Source: an uncultured Aeromicrobium sp. (lineage in GTDB: Bacteria; Actinomycetota; Actinomycetes; Propionibacteriales; Nocardioidaceae). From it: a stretch of DNA of 10,394 bases. The translations under genes were made by a program, and so were the position numbers. The notes below the pieces were generated by a model. That model had not been told where the DNA came from. It saw nothing but the letters and a program-made list of their open reading frames with translations, and searched no databases. This document shows positions 1 to 5,672 of this stretch, one piece after another. Position 1 is the first letter of the stretch, and each line of letters opens with the position of its first letter. The stretch is from contig NZ_CAMJVP010000105.1 of NCBI RefSeq assembly GCF_946221465.1, forward strand, positions 1-10,394, written 5' to 3'.

Positions 1-439
1 GGCGGGCGACTTGTACGTCGAGGTCCGCGTGCAGCGGCATGAGATCTTCACCCGAAAGGGCGACCAGCTCGCCTGCCAGGTGACCGTCCCCATGACGGCC
101 GCCGCGCTGGGGACGCGGGTCGAGATCCCGACGCTGGAATCCGAGCGCGCCGATCTGGCCGACTCGGCGCCCGCCACCGTCGCGATCGACGTGCCCGCGG
201 GCACTCAGTCGGGCGAGACGATCGTCGTGCGCGGTCAGGGCGTGACGCGTCTGCGCGGCAGCGGCCGGGGTGATTTGGTGGTGCAGGTCGTCGTCGAGAC
301 GCCGACCGATCTGGACGAGCGTCAGCGCGAACTGCTCCTCGAACTCGCGCGGCTTCGCGACGAGGAGCGGCCCGACACGGTGGTGAGCCACGCGCACCGC
401 GGCGGCGTCTTCGGACGCATCCGGGACGCCTTCAAGTGA
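1..439 (+). CDS. dnaJ: Chaperone protein DnaJ, C-terminal part (5' end outside window)
   Basis: Co-chaperone that stimulates the ATPase of DnaK and delivers unfolded clients to it in the cytoplasm. The reading frame is open from base 2, so about 145 C-terminal residues are present. The visible part begins with the end of substrate-binding domain I (GDLYVEV, then H..F.RKGDQL) and continues through domain II: VPMTAAALG, a GTQSGETIVVRGQGV turn, then GRGDLVVQVVVETP and a helical tail (LDERQRELLLELA). The J domain, Gly/Phe linker and zinc-finger repeats must lie upstream. The gene ends in TGA at 437-439. Position ahead of HIT and phoH suggests the hrcA-linked DnaJ copy of actinobacteria; hrcA itself is not visible. 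Identification as DnaJ is secure; which paralogue is inference. Confidence 0.93.
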   Translation, partial: AGDLYVEVRVQRHEIFTRKGDQLACQVTVPMTAAALGTRVEIPTLESERADLADSAPATVAIDVPAGTQSGETIVVRGQGVTRLRGSGRGDLVVQVVVETPTDLDERQRELLLELARLRDEERPDTVVSHAHRGGVFGRIRDAFK

Positions 440-463
440 CGTCCCGCCTCGGTCACCGGCCTA

Positions 464-507
464 ACGTCATACGTTTCGAGGTCTCCCACCCTCAGCACGT
501 ATGACGT
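464..507. repeat. Perfect 11-bp inverted repeat in the dnaJ–HIT gap
   Basis: ACGTCATACGT (464-474) is matched exactly by its reverse complement ACGTATGACGT (497-507), with a 22-base spacer. Inside the spacer GAGG (478-481) can pair with CCTC (490-493), so an RNA copy could fold into an 11-bp stem, a 3x3 internal loop, a 4-bp stem and an 8-base loop. The right arm overlaps the self-complementary octamer TGACGTCA (502-509). Related copies are TAACGTCA (462-469) and TGACGTC (437-443), which starts at the dnaJ stop codon. No T-run follows. It may be a terminator for dnaJ, an operator for the HIT gene, or both; the sequence alone does not decide. Confidence 0.7.
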
Positions 508-535
508 CATGAGGGCGACGACCGATGGGCGTTCG

Positions 536-541
536 TACACT
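536..541 (+). promoter_or_regulatory. -10 element of a leaderless promoter for the HIT gene
   Basis: TACACT fits the actinobacterial TANNNT -10 consensus and ends 6 bases before the ATG at 548, so transcription would start at or next to the start codon. There is no Shine-Dalgarno sequence before the ATG. No good -35 box is visible. Confidence 0.6.
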
Positions 542-547
542 GGCGCC

Positions 548-892
548 ATGGCCTCTGACTGCGTGTTCTGCAAGATCGTCGTGGGAGAGATCCCGGCCGA
601 GATCGTCGCCGAGTCGAAGCAGACGATCGCGTTTCGTGACATCAACCCCAAGGCTCCCGTGCACGTCCTGGTCATTCCCCGGGAGCACCAGCCCGACATC
701 GCAAGCCTCGCCGCGGCCGCGCCGAATGCGGCGGCCGAGCTGCTCGAACAGACCCGCGTCGTCGCGCGACAGGAGGGCTATGAGGACTACAACCTCGTAT
801 TCAACACCGGCGCCGGAGCCGGCCAGACCGTCTTCCACGCCCACGCCCATGTGCTCGCCGGCGTCGACCCCGCCAAGCTCTTCCTCGCCTGA
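548..892 (+). CDS. HIT family (Hint-type) nucleotide hydrolase/transferase
   Basis: Predicted cytoplasmic histidine-triad protein of 114 residues, a usual length for the Hint branch, which hydrolyses purine nucleoside phosphoramidates and adenylated substrates. The signature is FHAHAH at 96-101, with histidines 97, 99 and 101; the middle one is the family nucleophile. GQT just before it and FCKIVVGEIPAE near the start are also family hallmarks. Cys5 and Cys8 form a CxxC that may bind zinc with downstream histidines, as in some bacterial HIT proteins (inference). I chose ATG 548 because the protein then begins with the family sequence and a -10 hexamer lies 6 bases upstream. An in-frame ATG at 509 would add 13 unconserved residues and place the -10 inside the gene. 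The physiological substrate cannot be told from sequence. Confidence 0.9.
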   Translation: MASDCVFCKIVVGEIPAEIVAESKQTIAFRDINPKAPVHVLVIPREHQPDIASLAAAAPNAAAELLEQTRVVARQEGYEDYNLVFNTGAGAGQTVFHAHAHVLAGVDPAKLFLA

Positions 893-937
893 GGACGGTC
901 GCCGGTCACGATAGCGACGTAAAGGGGCGCCGCCCCG

Positions 938-943
938 TAGACT
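938..943 (+). promoter_or_regulatory. -10 element of a leaderless promoter for phoH
   Basis: TAGACT matches TANNNT and ends 8 bases before the phoH ATG at 952, within a 59-base gap after the HIT gene. No Shine-Dalgarno is present. A GC-rich 13-base palindrome (924-936, GGGGCG/CGCCCC around one C) sits just upstream of the hexamer. Confidence 0.6.
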
Positions 944-951
944 GGCAGCGT

Positions 952-1950
952 ATGACTGATGACATCCGCGCTCGCCACGTGTTCACTGTGCCGTCGAGCG
1001 TCCCGGCAGTGGCCCTGTTCGGTCCTGCCGACGAGTTCCTGCGCCTCATCGAGGACTCCTTCGAGGCGCGTATCCATGCCCGGGGCAACGAGATCACGGT
1101 CGAGGGAGAACCATCCGAGGCCGCGCTCGTCGAGCGCCTGCTCGACGAGCTCGTCGCGATCCTGCGCACCGGCCAGTCGCTGAGCCGTGAGACGGTCGAG
1201 CGCAGCATCTCGATGCTGCGGACCGAGACCCAGGAGCGTCCCGCCGCCGTGCTCAGCCTCAACATCTTGTCCAATCGCGGCCGCACGATCCGGCCCAAGA
1301 CCCTCAACCAGAAGCGCTACGTCGACGCCATCGATGAGCACACCATCGTCTTTGGCATCGGCCCGGCCGGCACGGGCAAGACGTACCTCGCGATGGCCAA
1401 GGCCGTGCAGGCGCTGCAGGCCAAGGACATCACCCGCATCATCTTGACCCGTCCGGCGGTCGAGGCGGGGGAGCGGCTCGGCTACCTGCCCGGCACGTTG
1501 AGCGAGAAGATCGACCCCTACCTGCGACCGCTCTACGATGCGCTGCACGACATGCTCGATCCCGAGTCGATCCCCAAGCTGTTGACCAGCGGGGTCATCG
1601 AGGTCGCGCCACTGGCGTACATGCGCGGGCGCACCCTCAACGACGCGTTCATCATCCTCGACGAGGCGCAGAACACCACCGCCGAGCAGATGAAGATGTT
1701 CCTCACCCGCTTGGGCTTCAACTCCAAGATGGTGGTCACCGGCGACGTCACGCAGGTGGACCTCCCCGGCGGTGCCACGAGCGGCCTGCGGGTGGTCGAG
1801 AGCATCCTCGGCGAGGTGCGCGACATCCACTTCTCGCGGCTGACCAGCAACGACGTGGTCCGGCACAAGCTCGTCGGACGCATCGTCGCGGCCTACGACA
1901 CGTACGAGGCGGGCCGCCGCGACGTCAAGGGAACCCATGAGCGAGCCTGA
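952..1950 (+). CDS. phoH: PhoH family ATPase (PhoL/YbeZ type)
   Basis: Predicted cytoplasmic P-loop ATPase of 332 residues, a full length for the PhoH/YbeZ group. The N-terminal 110 or so residues form a small nucleic-acid-binding-like region. The ATPase follows: Walker A GPAGTGKT at 137-144, LTRPAVEAGERLGYLPG, the MRGRTL segment, Walker B IILDEAQN at 234-241 and VVTGDVTQVDLP as the sensor region. Family members are linked to RNA metabolism, and YbeZ proteins interact with the rRNA endonuclease YbeY, whose gene comes next here. The start at ATG 952 is supported by the -10 hexamer 8 bases upstream. phoH and ybeY are 18 bases apart and in the same frame, and a possible minicistron bridges them. 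The family call is secure; the exact substrate is unknown. Confidence 0.95.
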   Translation: MTDDIRARHVFTVPSSVPAVALFGPADEFLRLIEDSFEARIHARGNEITVEGEPSEAALVERLLDELVAILRTGQSLSRETVERSISMLRTETQERPAAVLSLNILSNRGRTIRPKTLNQKRYVDAIDEHTIVFGIGPAGTGKTYLAMAKAVQALQAKDITRIILTRPAVEAGERLGYLPGTLSEKIDPYLRPLYDALHDMLDPESIPKLLTSGVIEVAPLAYMRGRTLNDAFIILDEAQNTTAEQMKMFLTRLGFNSKMVVTGDVTQVDLPGGATSGLRVVESILGEVRDIHFSRLTSNDVVRHKLVGRIVAAYDTYEAGRRDVKGTHERA

Positions 1951-1972
1951 GCGACGCGGGACGTCGGCATGA
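1937..1972 (+). CDS. Possible 11-codon minicistron bridging phoH and ybeY
   Basis: ATG at 1937 opens an 11-codon frame (MSEPERRGTSA) that is out of frame with phoH and ends in TGA at 1970-1972. That stop overlaps the ybeY ATG (1969-1971) as ATGA. AAGGGA at 1927-1932 is a plausible Shine-Dalgarno 4 bases before the minicistron start, whereas ybeY has no convincing site of its own. The likely role, if real, is to hand ribosomes from the phoH end to the ybeY start by termination-reinitiation rather than to make a functional peptide. It could also be chance: only the start, the SD-like sequence and the ATGA overlap support it. Confidence 0.35.
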   Translation: MSEPERRGTSA

Positions 1973-2448
1973 GCGTCGACGTCCTCAACGAGTCTGGTGT
2001 CGACGTCGACGTCACGACACTCACCCGGCTCTGCCGTTTCGTGTTGCGCCGTATGCGGTTGCACCCGCAGACGGAGATGACGATGCGGCTCGTTGAACCG
2101 GCCACCATCGCGACGCTCAACGAGCAGTGGATGGGCAAGCAGGGTCCGACGGACGTGCTGTCCTTCCCCATGGATGAGCTCAGGCCGAGCCGGGGCGAAC
2201 CCGAGGATGACGAGCCGGGTTATCTCGGAGACATCGCCCTGTGCCCGCAGGTGGCCGAGCAGCAGGCACCTGCCGCCGGTCACCACCGGGACGAGGAGAT
2301 CGCGCTGCTCACCGTGCACGGCATGCTGCATCTCATGGGCTACGATCACGCGACTCCCGAGGAACACGCGGAGATGTTCGGCATCCAGGGCCGCCTGTTG
2401 GTCGAGTGGCACGAAGCAGCCGCGGGGAAGGACCCTGACGCACTGTGA
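1969..2448 (+). CDS. ybeY: Endoribonuclease YbeY
   Basis: Single-strand-specific, metal-dependent endoribonuclease that acts in 16S rRNA 3'-end maturation and ribosome quality control. The protein is 159 residues, normal for the family. The zinc site H-x3-H-x5-H is intact as HGMLHLMGYDH at 117-127. The upstream PTDVLSFPMD motif (60-69) and GDIALCP (from about 87) are also present. ATG 1969 gives the expected N-terminus; in this frame the only thing upstream is the phoH TGA at 1948-1950, six codons earlier. The stop TGA overlaps the GTG of the CorC gene by four bases (GTGA, 2445-2448). The neighbours PhoH and Era fit a ribosome-maturation module. Confidence 0.96.
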   Translation: MSVDVLNESGVDVDVTTLTRLCRFVLRRMRLHPQTEMTMRLVEPATIATLNEQWMGKQGPTDVLSFPMDELRPSRGEPEDDEPGYLGDIALCPQVAEQQAPAAGHHRDEEIALLTVHGMLHLMGYDHATPEEHAEMFGIQGRLLVEWHEAAAGKDPDAL

Positions 2449-3728
2449 CCGTGACGCCGTTGGTGCTCGCCGTGGTCCTGGCCACGCTAGCTGGTGTCCT
2501 CGTCAGCATCGAGGCGGCGATCTCGTCGTTCTCGCGTGCCCGCGCCGAGGAACTGGCCGAATCGGGCAGCGCCGGCGCCAAACGGCTCGGAACGATCCTG
2601 GAGGAACCGGCACCGTACCTCAACACGGTTCTGCTGCTGCGCATCATCGCGGAGACGGCGAGCATCGTTCTCGTCGCCGCCGTGATCGCCGACCAGGTCG
2701 ACGGCCTGTGGACCAATGTCGTCATCGCCGTCGCGATCATGACCGTGGTCAGCTTCGTCGTGATCGGCGTCGGGCCGCGCACGATCGGCAAACAGCACGC
2801 CGAGCGCATTGCCATCGCATCGGCCTGGCCGGTGATCGTCCTGACGGCGCTACTCGGTCCGCTGCCGAAGTTCCTCATCCTCGTCGGTAACGCTCTCACT
2901 CCCGGTAAGGGCTTCAGCGAAGGACCGTTCGCCTCCGAGGTCGAGGTTCGCGAGCTTGTCGACCTCGCCGCTGCGTCGGCGGTGATCGAGAGCGACGAGT
3001 CGCGCATGATCCAGTCCGTCTTCGAGCTGGGCGACACGATCGTGCGCGAAGTCATGGTGCCGCGTCCCGACCTGGTGTTCATCGAGCAGCACAAGACCCT
3101 GCGCCAGGCGATGAGTCTGGCGCTGCGCAGCGGTTACTCGCGGATCCCGGTGGTGGGGGAGAACCTCGACGACGTCGTTGGCATGGCCTACCTCAAGGAC
3201 ATCACCAAGCGCGTGTTCGACAACCACCTCGCCGAGACCACCGAGAAGGTCGATTCCATCAGCCGTCCGTGCATGTTCGTGCCGGACACCAAGAAGATCG
3301 ACGACCTGTTACGGGAGATGCAGGCTCAGCGCACGCATGTGGCGATCGTCGTGGACGAGTACGGCGGCACCGCGGGCATGGTGACCATCGAGGACATTCT
3401 TGAGGAGATCGTCGGCGAGATCACCGACGAGTACGACAGCGAACCCGACGAACGGGAGCGCCTCTCCGATGGCTCCTGGCGGGTCAGCGCGCGCTTCGAG
3501 GTCGACGACCTCGAGGAGTTGTTCGGTGTGCCCGTTCACGATGACGATGTCGATTCGGTCGGTGGGCTCATGGCCAAGCACCTGGGCAAGGTGCCTATCC
3601 CCGGCAGCGTGGTCGAGGTCGACGGCCTGAGGTTCGAGGCGCAGGCGCCTGCCGGACGGCGCAACCGCATCGGGCGGGTGCTGGTCAGCCGTGCCGAGCC
3701 GGTGGACGTCGAGGCGCCGGAACGCTGA
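2445..3728 (+). CDS. Hemolysin C/CorC family CNNM-CBS membrane protein
   Basis: Integral membrane protein of 427 residues in the CNNM/CorC/HlyC family, members of which act in magnesium or cobalt efflux; the old name hemolysin is not evidence of toxicity. An N-terminal DUF21/CNNM domain has about four hydrophobic segments near residues 4-27, 58-82, 90-110 and 122-148. After an acidic linker (IESDESRMIQSVFEL, MVPRPD) comes a CBS pair with SGYSRIPVVGENLDDVVG in the first and VDEYGGTAGMVTIEDILEEIVG (from 303) in the second. A C-terminal CorC/HlyC domain spans about 345-415. It starts with GTG overlapping the ybeY stop, so translation is probably coupled; a GGGGAAGGA run at 2424-2432 is rather far upstream for a site. 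A second in-frame GTG at 2451 is an alternative start. Transported ion and direction are not readable from sequence. Confidence 0.93.
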   Translation: MTVTPLVLAVVLATLAGVLVSIEAAISSFSRARAEELAESGSAGAKRLGTILEEPAPYLNTVLLLRIIAETASIVLVAAVIADQVDGLWTNVVIAVAIMTVVSFVVIGVGPRTIGKQHAERIAIASAWPVIVLTALLGPLPKFLILVGNALTPGKGFSEGPFASEVEVRELVDLAAASAVIESDESRMIQSVFELGDTIVREVMVPRPDLVFIEQHKTLRQAMSLALRSGYSRIPVVGENLDDVVGMAYLKDITKRVFDNHLAETTEKVDSISRPCMFVPDTKKIDDLLREMQAQRTHVAIVVDEYGGTAGMVTIEDILEEIVGEITDEYDSEPDERERLSDGSWRVSARFEVDDLEELFGVPVHDDDVDSVGGLMAKHLGKVPIPGSVVEVDGLRFEAQAPAGRRNRIGRVLVSRAEPVDVEAPER

Positions 3729-3750
3729 GGTCGAGCCGGTCTCGCCTCAG
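3725..3750 (+). terminator. Hairpin over the CorC-gene stop codon, probable terminator
   Basis: CTGAGG (3725-3730) pairs with CCTCAG (3745-3750) and CGAG (3732-3735) with CTCG (3741-3744), with one bulged T at 3731 and a CCGGT loop. That makes a 10-bp stem. It contains the CorC stop codon (3726-3728). No T-run follows, so it would be a GC-hairpin terminator of the kind often inferred in actinobacteria, or an mRNA-end stabiliser. A fresh promoter for the next gene lies 25 bases downstream. Confidence 0.6.
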
Positions 3751-3774
3751 TGCGGGCGAAACCGGTCGTCCCGG

Positions 3775-3780
3775 TACCCT
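3775..3780 (+). promoter_or_regulatory. -10 element of a leaderless promoter for the deaminase-like gene and era
   Basis: TACCCT matches TANNNT and ends 7 bases before ATG 3788. No Shine-Dalgarno precedes the ATG. Because era overlaps the deaminase-like gene, this promoter probably drives both. Confidence 0.55.
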
Positions 3781-3787
3781 TCACCTC

Positions 3788-4120
3788 ATGGAGTTGTCGG
3801 CCGAAGACGCCAAGCTGGTCACCCTCGCCCGGGCCGCCCGCGCGCGCCATGGGGCCTCGCAGGGCGCGGCCGTGCGTGATCTCGACGGGCGGACTTACGC
3901 CGCATCCACCGTGGCGATGGACACGCTGCATCTCGCCGCGCTCGACCTCGCCGTCGCGATGGCCGTCTCGTCCGGGGCCAAGGGCCTGGAGGCGGCTGCG
4001 GTCGTGACCGAGGGCGATGTTCCCATCCGCACCGACACCGTCTCAGAGTTCGGTGGTGCGGGCGTCCCCGTGGTCGTGGCCGATGCCGCGGGCACCGTCG
4101 ATACCGTCTTGGAGGCCTGA
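3788..4120 (+). CDS. Cytidine deaminase-fold protein lacking the zinc site
   Basis: Small cytoplasmic protein of 110 residues that follows the order of a cytidine deaminase: an N-terminal helix, GAAVRDLDGRTYAAS as the first strands, a helix LHLAALDLAVAMAVSSGA where the enzymes carry their (H/C)AE zinc motif, and SEFGGAGVPVVVADAAG where they carry PCxxC. There is no cysteine anywhere and no HAE or CAE, so zinc binding and the catalytic glutamate are missing and deaminase activity is unlikely. Mycobacteria have a small protein of the same length class in the same place between the CorC gene and era (Rv2365c by my recollection), which points to a conserved family and not a decaying gene. Its stop overlaps the era start by one base, suggesting a partner role with Era (inference). 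Function unknown. Confidence 0.8.
   Translation: MELSAEDAKLVTLARAARARHGASQGAAVRDLDGRTYAASTVAMDTLHLAALDLAVAMAVSSGAKGLEAAAVVTEGDVPIRTDTVSEFGGAGVPVVVADAAGTVDTVLEA
4111..4115 (+). promoter_or_regulatory. Shine-Dalgarno of era
   Basis: GGAGG lies 4 bases before the era ATG at 4120, inside the last codons of the deaminase-like gene. It is the clearest ribosome binding site in the window and contrasts with the leaderless starts of the genes that head transcripts. Confidence 0.7.
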
Positions 4121-5040
4121 TGGGCGAGGGTTTCCGTTCGGGCTTCGTGTGCTTCGTCGGCCGCCCCAACGCCGGCAAGTCGACGCTGACGAACGCGCTC
4201 GTGGGGGACAAGGTCGCCATCACCTCCTCGCGCCCGCAGACGACGAGGCACGCCGTCCGCGGTCTGGTACATCGCCCCGACGGCCAGCTCGTGCTGGTCG
4301 ACACCCCCGGTCTGCACAAGCCGCGCACGCTGTTGGGTGAGAGGCTCAACGACCTGGTCCGCTCCACCTGGTCGGAGGTCGATGTCGTCGGCATGTGCTT
4401 CCCCGCCGACCAGCGCATCGGCCCGGGCGACCGGTTCCTGGTGCGTGAGCTCTCGTCACTGCGCCGCAAGCCGATGTTCGCGATCGCCACGAAGACCGAT
4501 CTGGTCTCGCCCGAGCGGCTGGCCCAGCATCTGCAGGCGATTCAGAAGACGGGACAGGACGAAGGAGTCGAGTGGGCCGAGATCGTGCCGGTGTCGGCCG
4601 TCGCCGGTGATCAAGTTGACCTCCTGGCCACCCTCCTCCTCCAGGTTCTTCCCGAAGGCCCCGCCTTCTACCCCGAGGGCCAACTGTCCGACGAACCGGA
4701 GGAGACGCTCGTTGCCGAGATCGTCCGTGAAGCAGCCCTCGAGGGTATTCACGACGAACTTCCCCACTCGCTCGCCGTCACGGTCGAGGAGATGGTCCCT
4801 CGCGAGGACCGCCCGGCCGACAAGCCGCTGCTCGACGTGCGGGTCAACGTATACGTCGAGCGCGACAGTCAAAAGGGCATCATCATCGGCAAGAAGGGGA
4901 CACGGCTGCGCGAGATCGGCGCCAGCTCGCGACAGCAGATCGAGCGGCTGCTCGGGACGCCGGTTTATCTCGACCTTCACGTCAAGGTGGCCAAGGACTG
5001 GCAGCGCGACCCCAAGCAGCTGCGCAAACTCGGTTTCTAG
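4120..5040 (+). CDS. era: GTPase Era
   Basis: Essential ribosome-assembly GTPase that binds the 3' end of 16S rRNA during 30S maturation. Full length at 306 residues. G1 is GRPNAGKST (14-22), G2 lies in PQTTRH (39-44), G3 is DTPGL (61-65), and G4 reads TKTD (124-127) rather than the usual NKxD. A C-terminal KH domain has the GxxG loop IIIGKKGTRLREIG with G257-G260. The C-terminus VAKDWQRDPKQLRKLGF is typical. The start ATG overlaps the previous stop (TGATG) and has a good GGAGG site 4 bases upstream. The gene ends with TAG at 5038-5040. No recO follows, although it often does in this context. Confidence 0.97.
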   Translation: MGEGFRSGFVCFVGRPNAGKSTLTNALVGDKVAITSSRPQTTRHAVRGLVHRPDGQLVLVDTPGLHKPRTLLGERLNDLVRSTWSEVDVVGMCFPADQRIGPGDRFLVRELSSLRRKPMFAIATKTDLVSPERLAQHLQAIQKTGQDEGVEWAEIVPVSAVAGDQVDLLATLLLQVLPEGPAFYPEGQLSDEPEETLVAEIVREAALEGIHDELPHSLAVTVEEMVPREDRPADKPLLDVRVNVYVERDSQKGIIIGKKGTRLREIGASSRQQIERLLGTPVYLDLHVKVAKDWQRDPKQLRKLGF

Positions 5041-5045
5041 GGCTC

Positions 5046-5051
5046 TATCGT
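5046..5051 (+). promoter_or_regulatory. -10 element of a leaderless promoter for the GrpB-family gene
   Basis: TATCGT matches TANNNT, begins 5 bases after the era stop and ends 6 bases before ATG 5058. Any -35 contacts would fall inside the end of era. It suggests independent transcription despite a gap of only 17 bases. Confidence 0.5.
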
Positions 5052-5057
5052 GGGCGG

Positions 5058-5672
5058 ATGCCGACGGTAGACGCGATCACCACCTTTCTCGACAGCGAAC
5101 CTCCTCCGGGATCGTCGCCCTGGGTCGTCGACCCGCCGGTTCGACGGATCGAGGTCGTCGACCCCGATCCGTCCTGGCCCGCCGTGTACGAGCACCTCAA
5201 AGAGCGGATCTGCAGCGCGCTCGGCGCGCACGTGCTTGACATCGCCCATGTCGGCTCCACCGCGGTGGCAGGACTTCCGGCGAAGCCCGTCATCGACATC
5301 GATGTGATCGTCGCCGATCCCTCCCAGGAGGATGCGTGGCTTCCCGTCATGGAATCGACCGGCTTGGTGCTGACAGTGCGTGAATCCTGGTGGTACGAGC
5401 ACCGCTGTCTTACAGCGTCGGAGCCAGCCGCCAACGTTCATGTCTTCGGGCCGGAATCGCCTGAGCCGTGGAGGCATCGGATCTTCCGTGACCACCTGCG
5501 CCGCCATCGCGGTGACCGTGGCCGGTACGCGGAGGCCAAGCGCGTGGCGGCCGTCTCGGCGAGCGAGCTCGCCGAGACCATGGACAGCTACAACCGCCGT
5601 AAGGAGTCCGTGATCCGCGAGATCTACGCGCGTGCCTTCGACGCGGCTGGGCTGTGTCCCCGCACCGGCTAG
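5058..5672 (+). CDS. GrpB family (UPF0157) nucleotidyltransferase-fold protein
   Basis: Cytoplasmic protein of 204 residues of the GrpB/UPF0157 family, a branch of the nucleotidyltransferase superfamily with no settled reaction. The signature HVGSTAVAGLPAKPVIDIDV carries the superfamily GS at 66-67 and the metal-binding aspartates D80 and D82. Other family features are the RIEVVDPDPSWPAVYEHLK opening (from about 30), FRDHLRRH in the second half and a long charged C-terminal helix (DSYNRRKESVIREIYARA). The first 28 residues precede the usual family start; they may be a short extension, but ATG 5058 is favoured because a -10 hexamer sits 6 bases upstream. The name does not imply a link to GrpE or DnaJ. 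In mycobacteria the same domain is fused to dephospho-CoA kinase; here it stands alone. It converges on the acylphosphatase gene and shares its CTAG stop site. Confidence 0.88.
   Translation: MPTVDAITTFLDSEPPPGSSPWVVDPPVRRIEVVDPDPSWPAVYEHLKERICSALGAHVLDIAHVGSTAVAGLPAKPVIDIDVIVADPSQEDAWLPVMESTGLVLTVRESWWYEHRCLTASEPAANVHVFGPESPEPWRHRIFRDHLRRHRGDRGRYAEAKRVAAVSASELAETMDSYNRRKESVIREIYARAFDAAGLCPRTG

Noticed and set aside
509..547. Upstream ATG extending the HIT protein by 13 residues
   Set aside because: The extra residues are not family-like, the ATG lies at the edge of the inverted repeat, and the best -10 hexamer would fall inside the gene.
924..936. GC-rich palindrome upstream of phoH as a terminator of the HIT gene
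   Set aside because: A 6-bp stem with a one-base loop cannot fold well in RNA, and it abuts the phoH -10. It may be a DNA-level site, but nothing else supports that.
1999..2013. GTCGAC tandem repetition near the ybeY start
   Set aside because: It simply encodes a Val-Asp run in a variable part of the protein; the repeat is too short to mean more.
787..2412. 541-codon open frame on the minus strand opposite the HIT, phoH and ybeY genes
   Set aside because: It lies wholly opposite genes with intact family motifs. Long antisense frames are expected where third codon positions are G/C-rich, and its translation is compositionally skewed with no recognisable domain.
3819..4490. 223-codon minus-strand frame opposite the deaminase-like gene and era
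   Set aside because: It is a shadow of two well-supported genes, and its arginine- and proline-rich translation has no domain.
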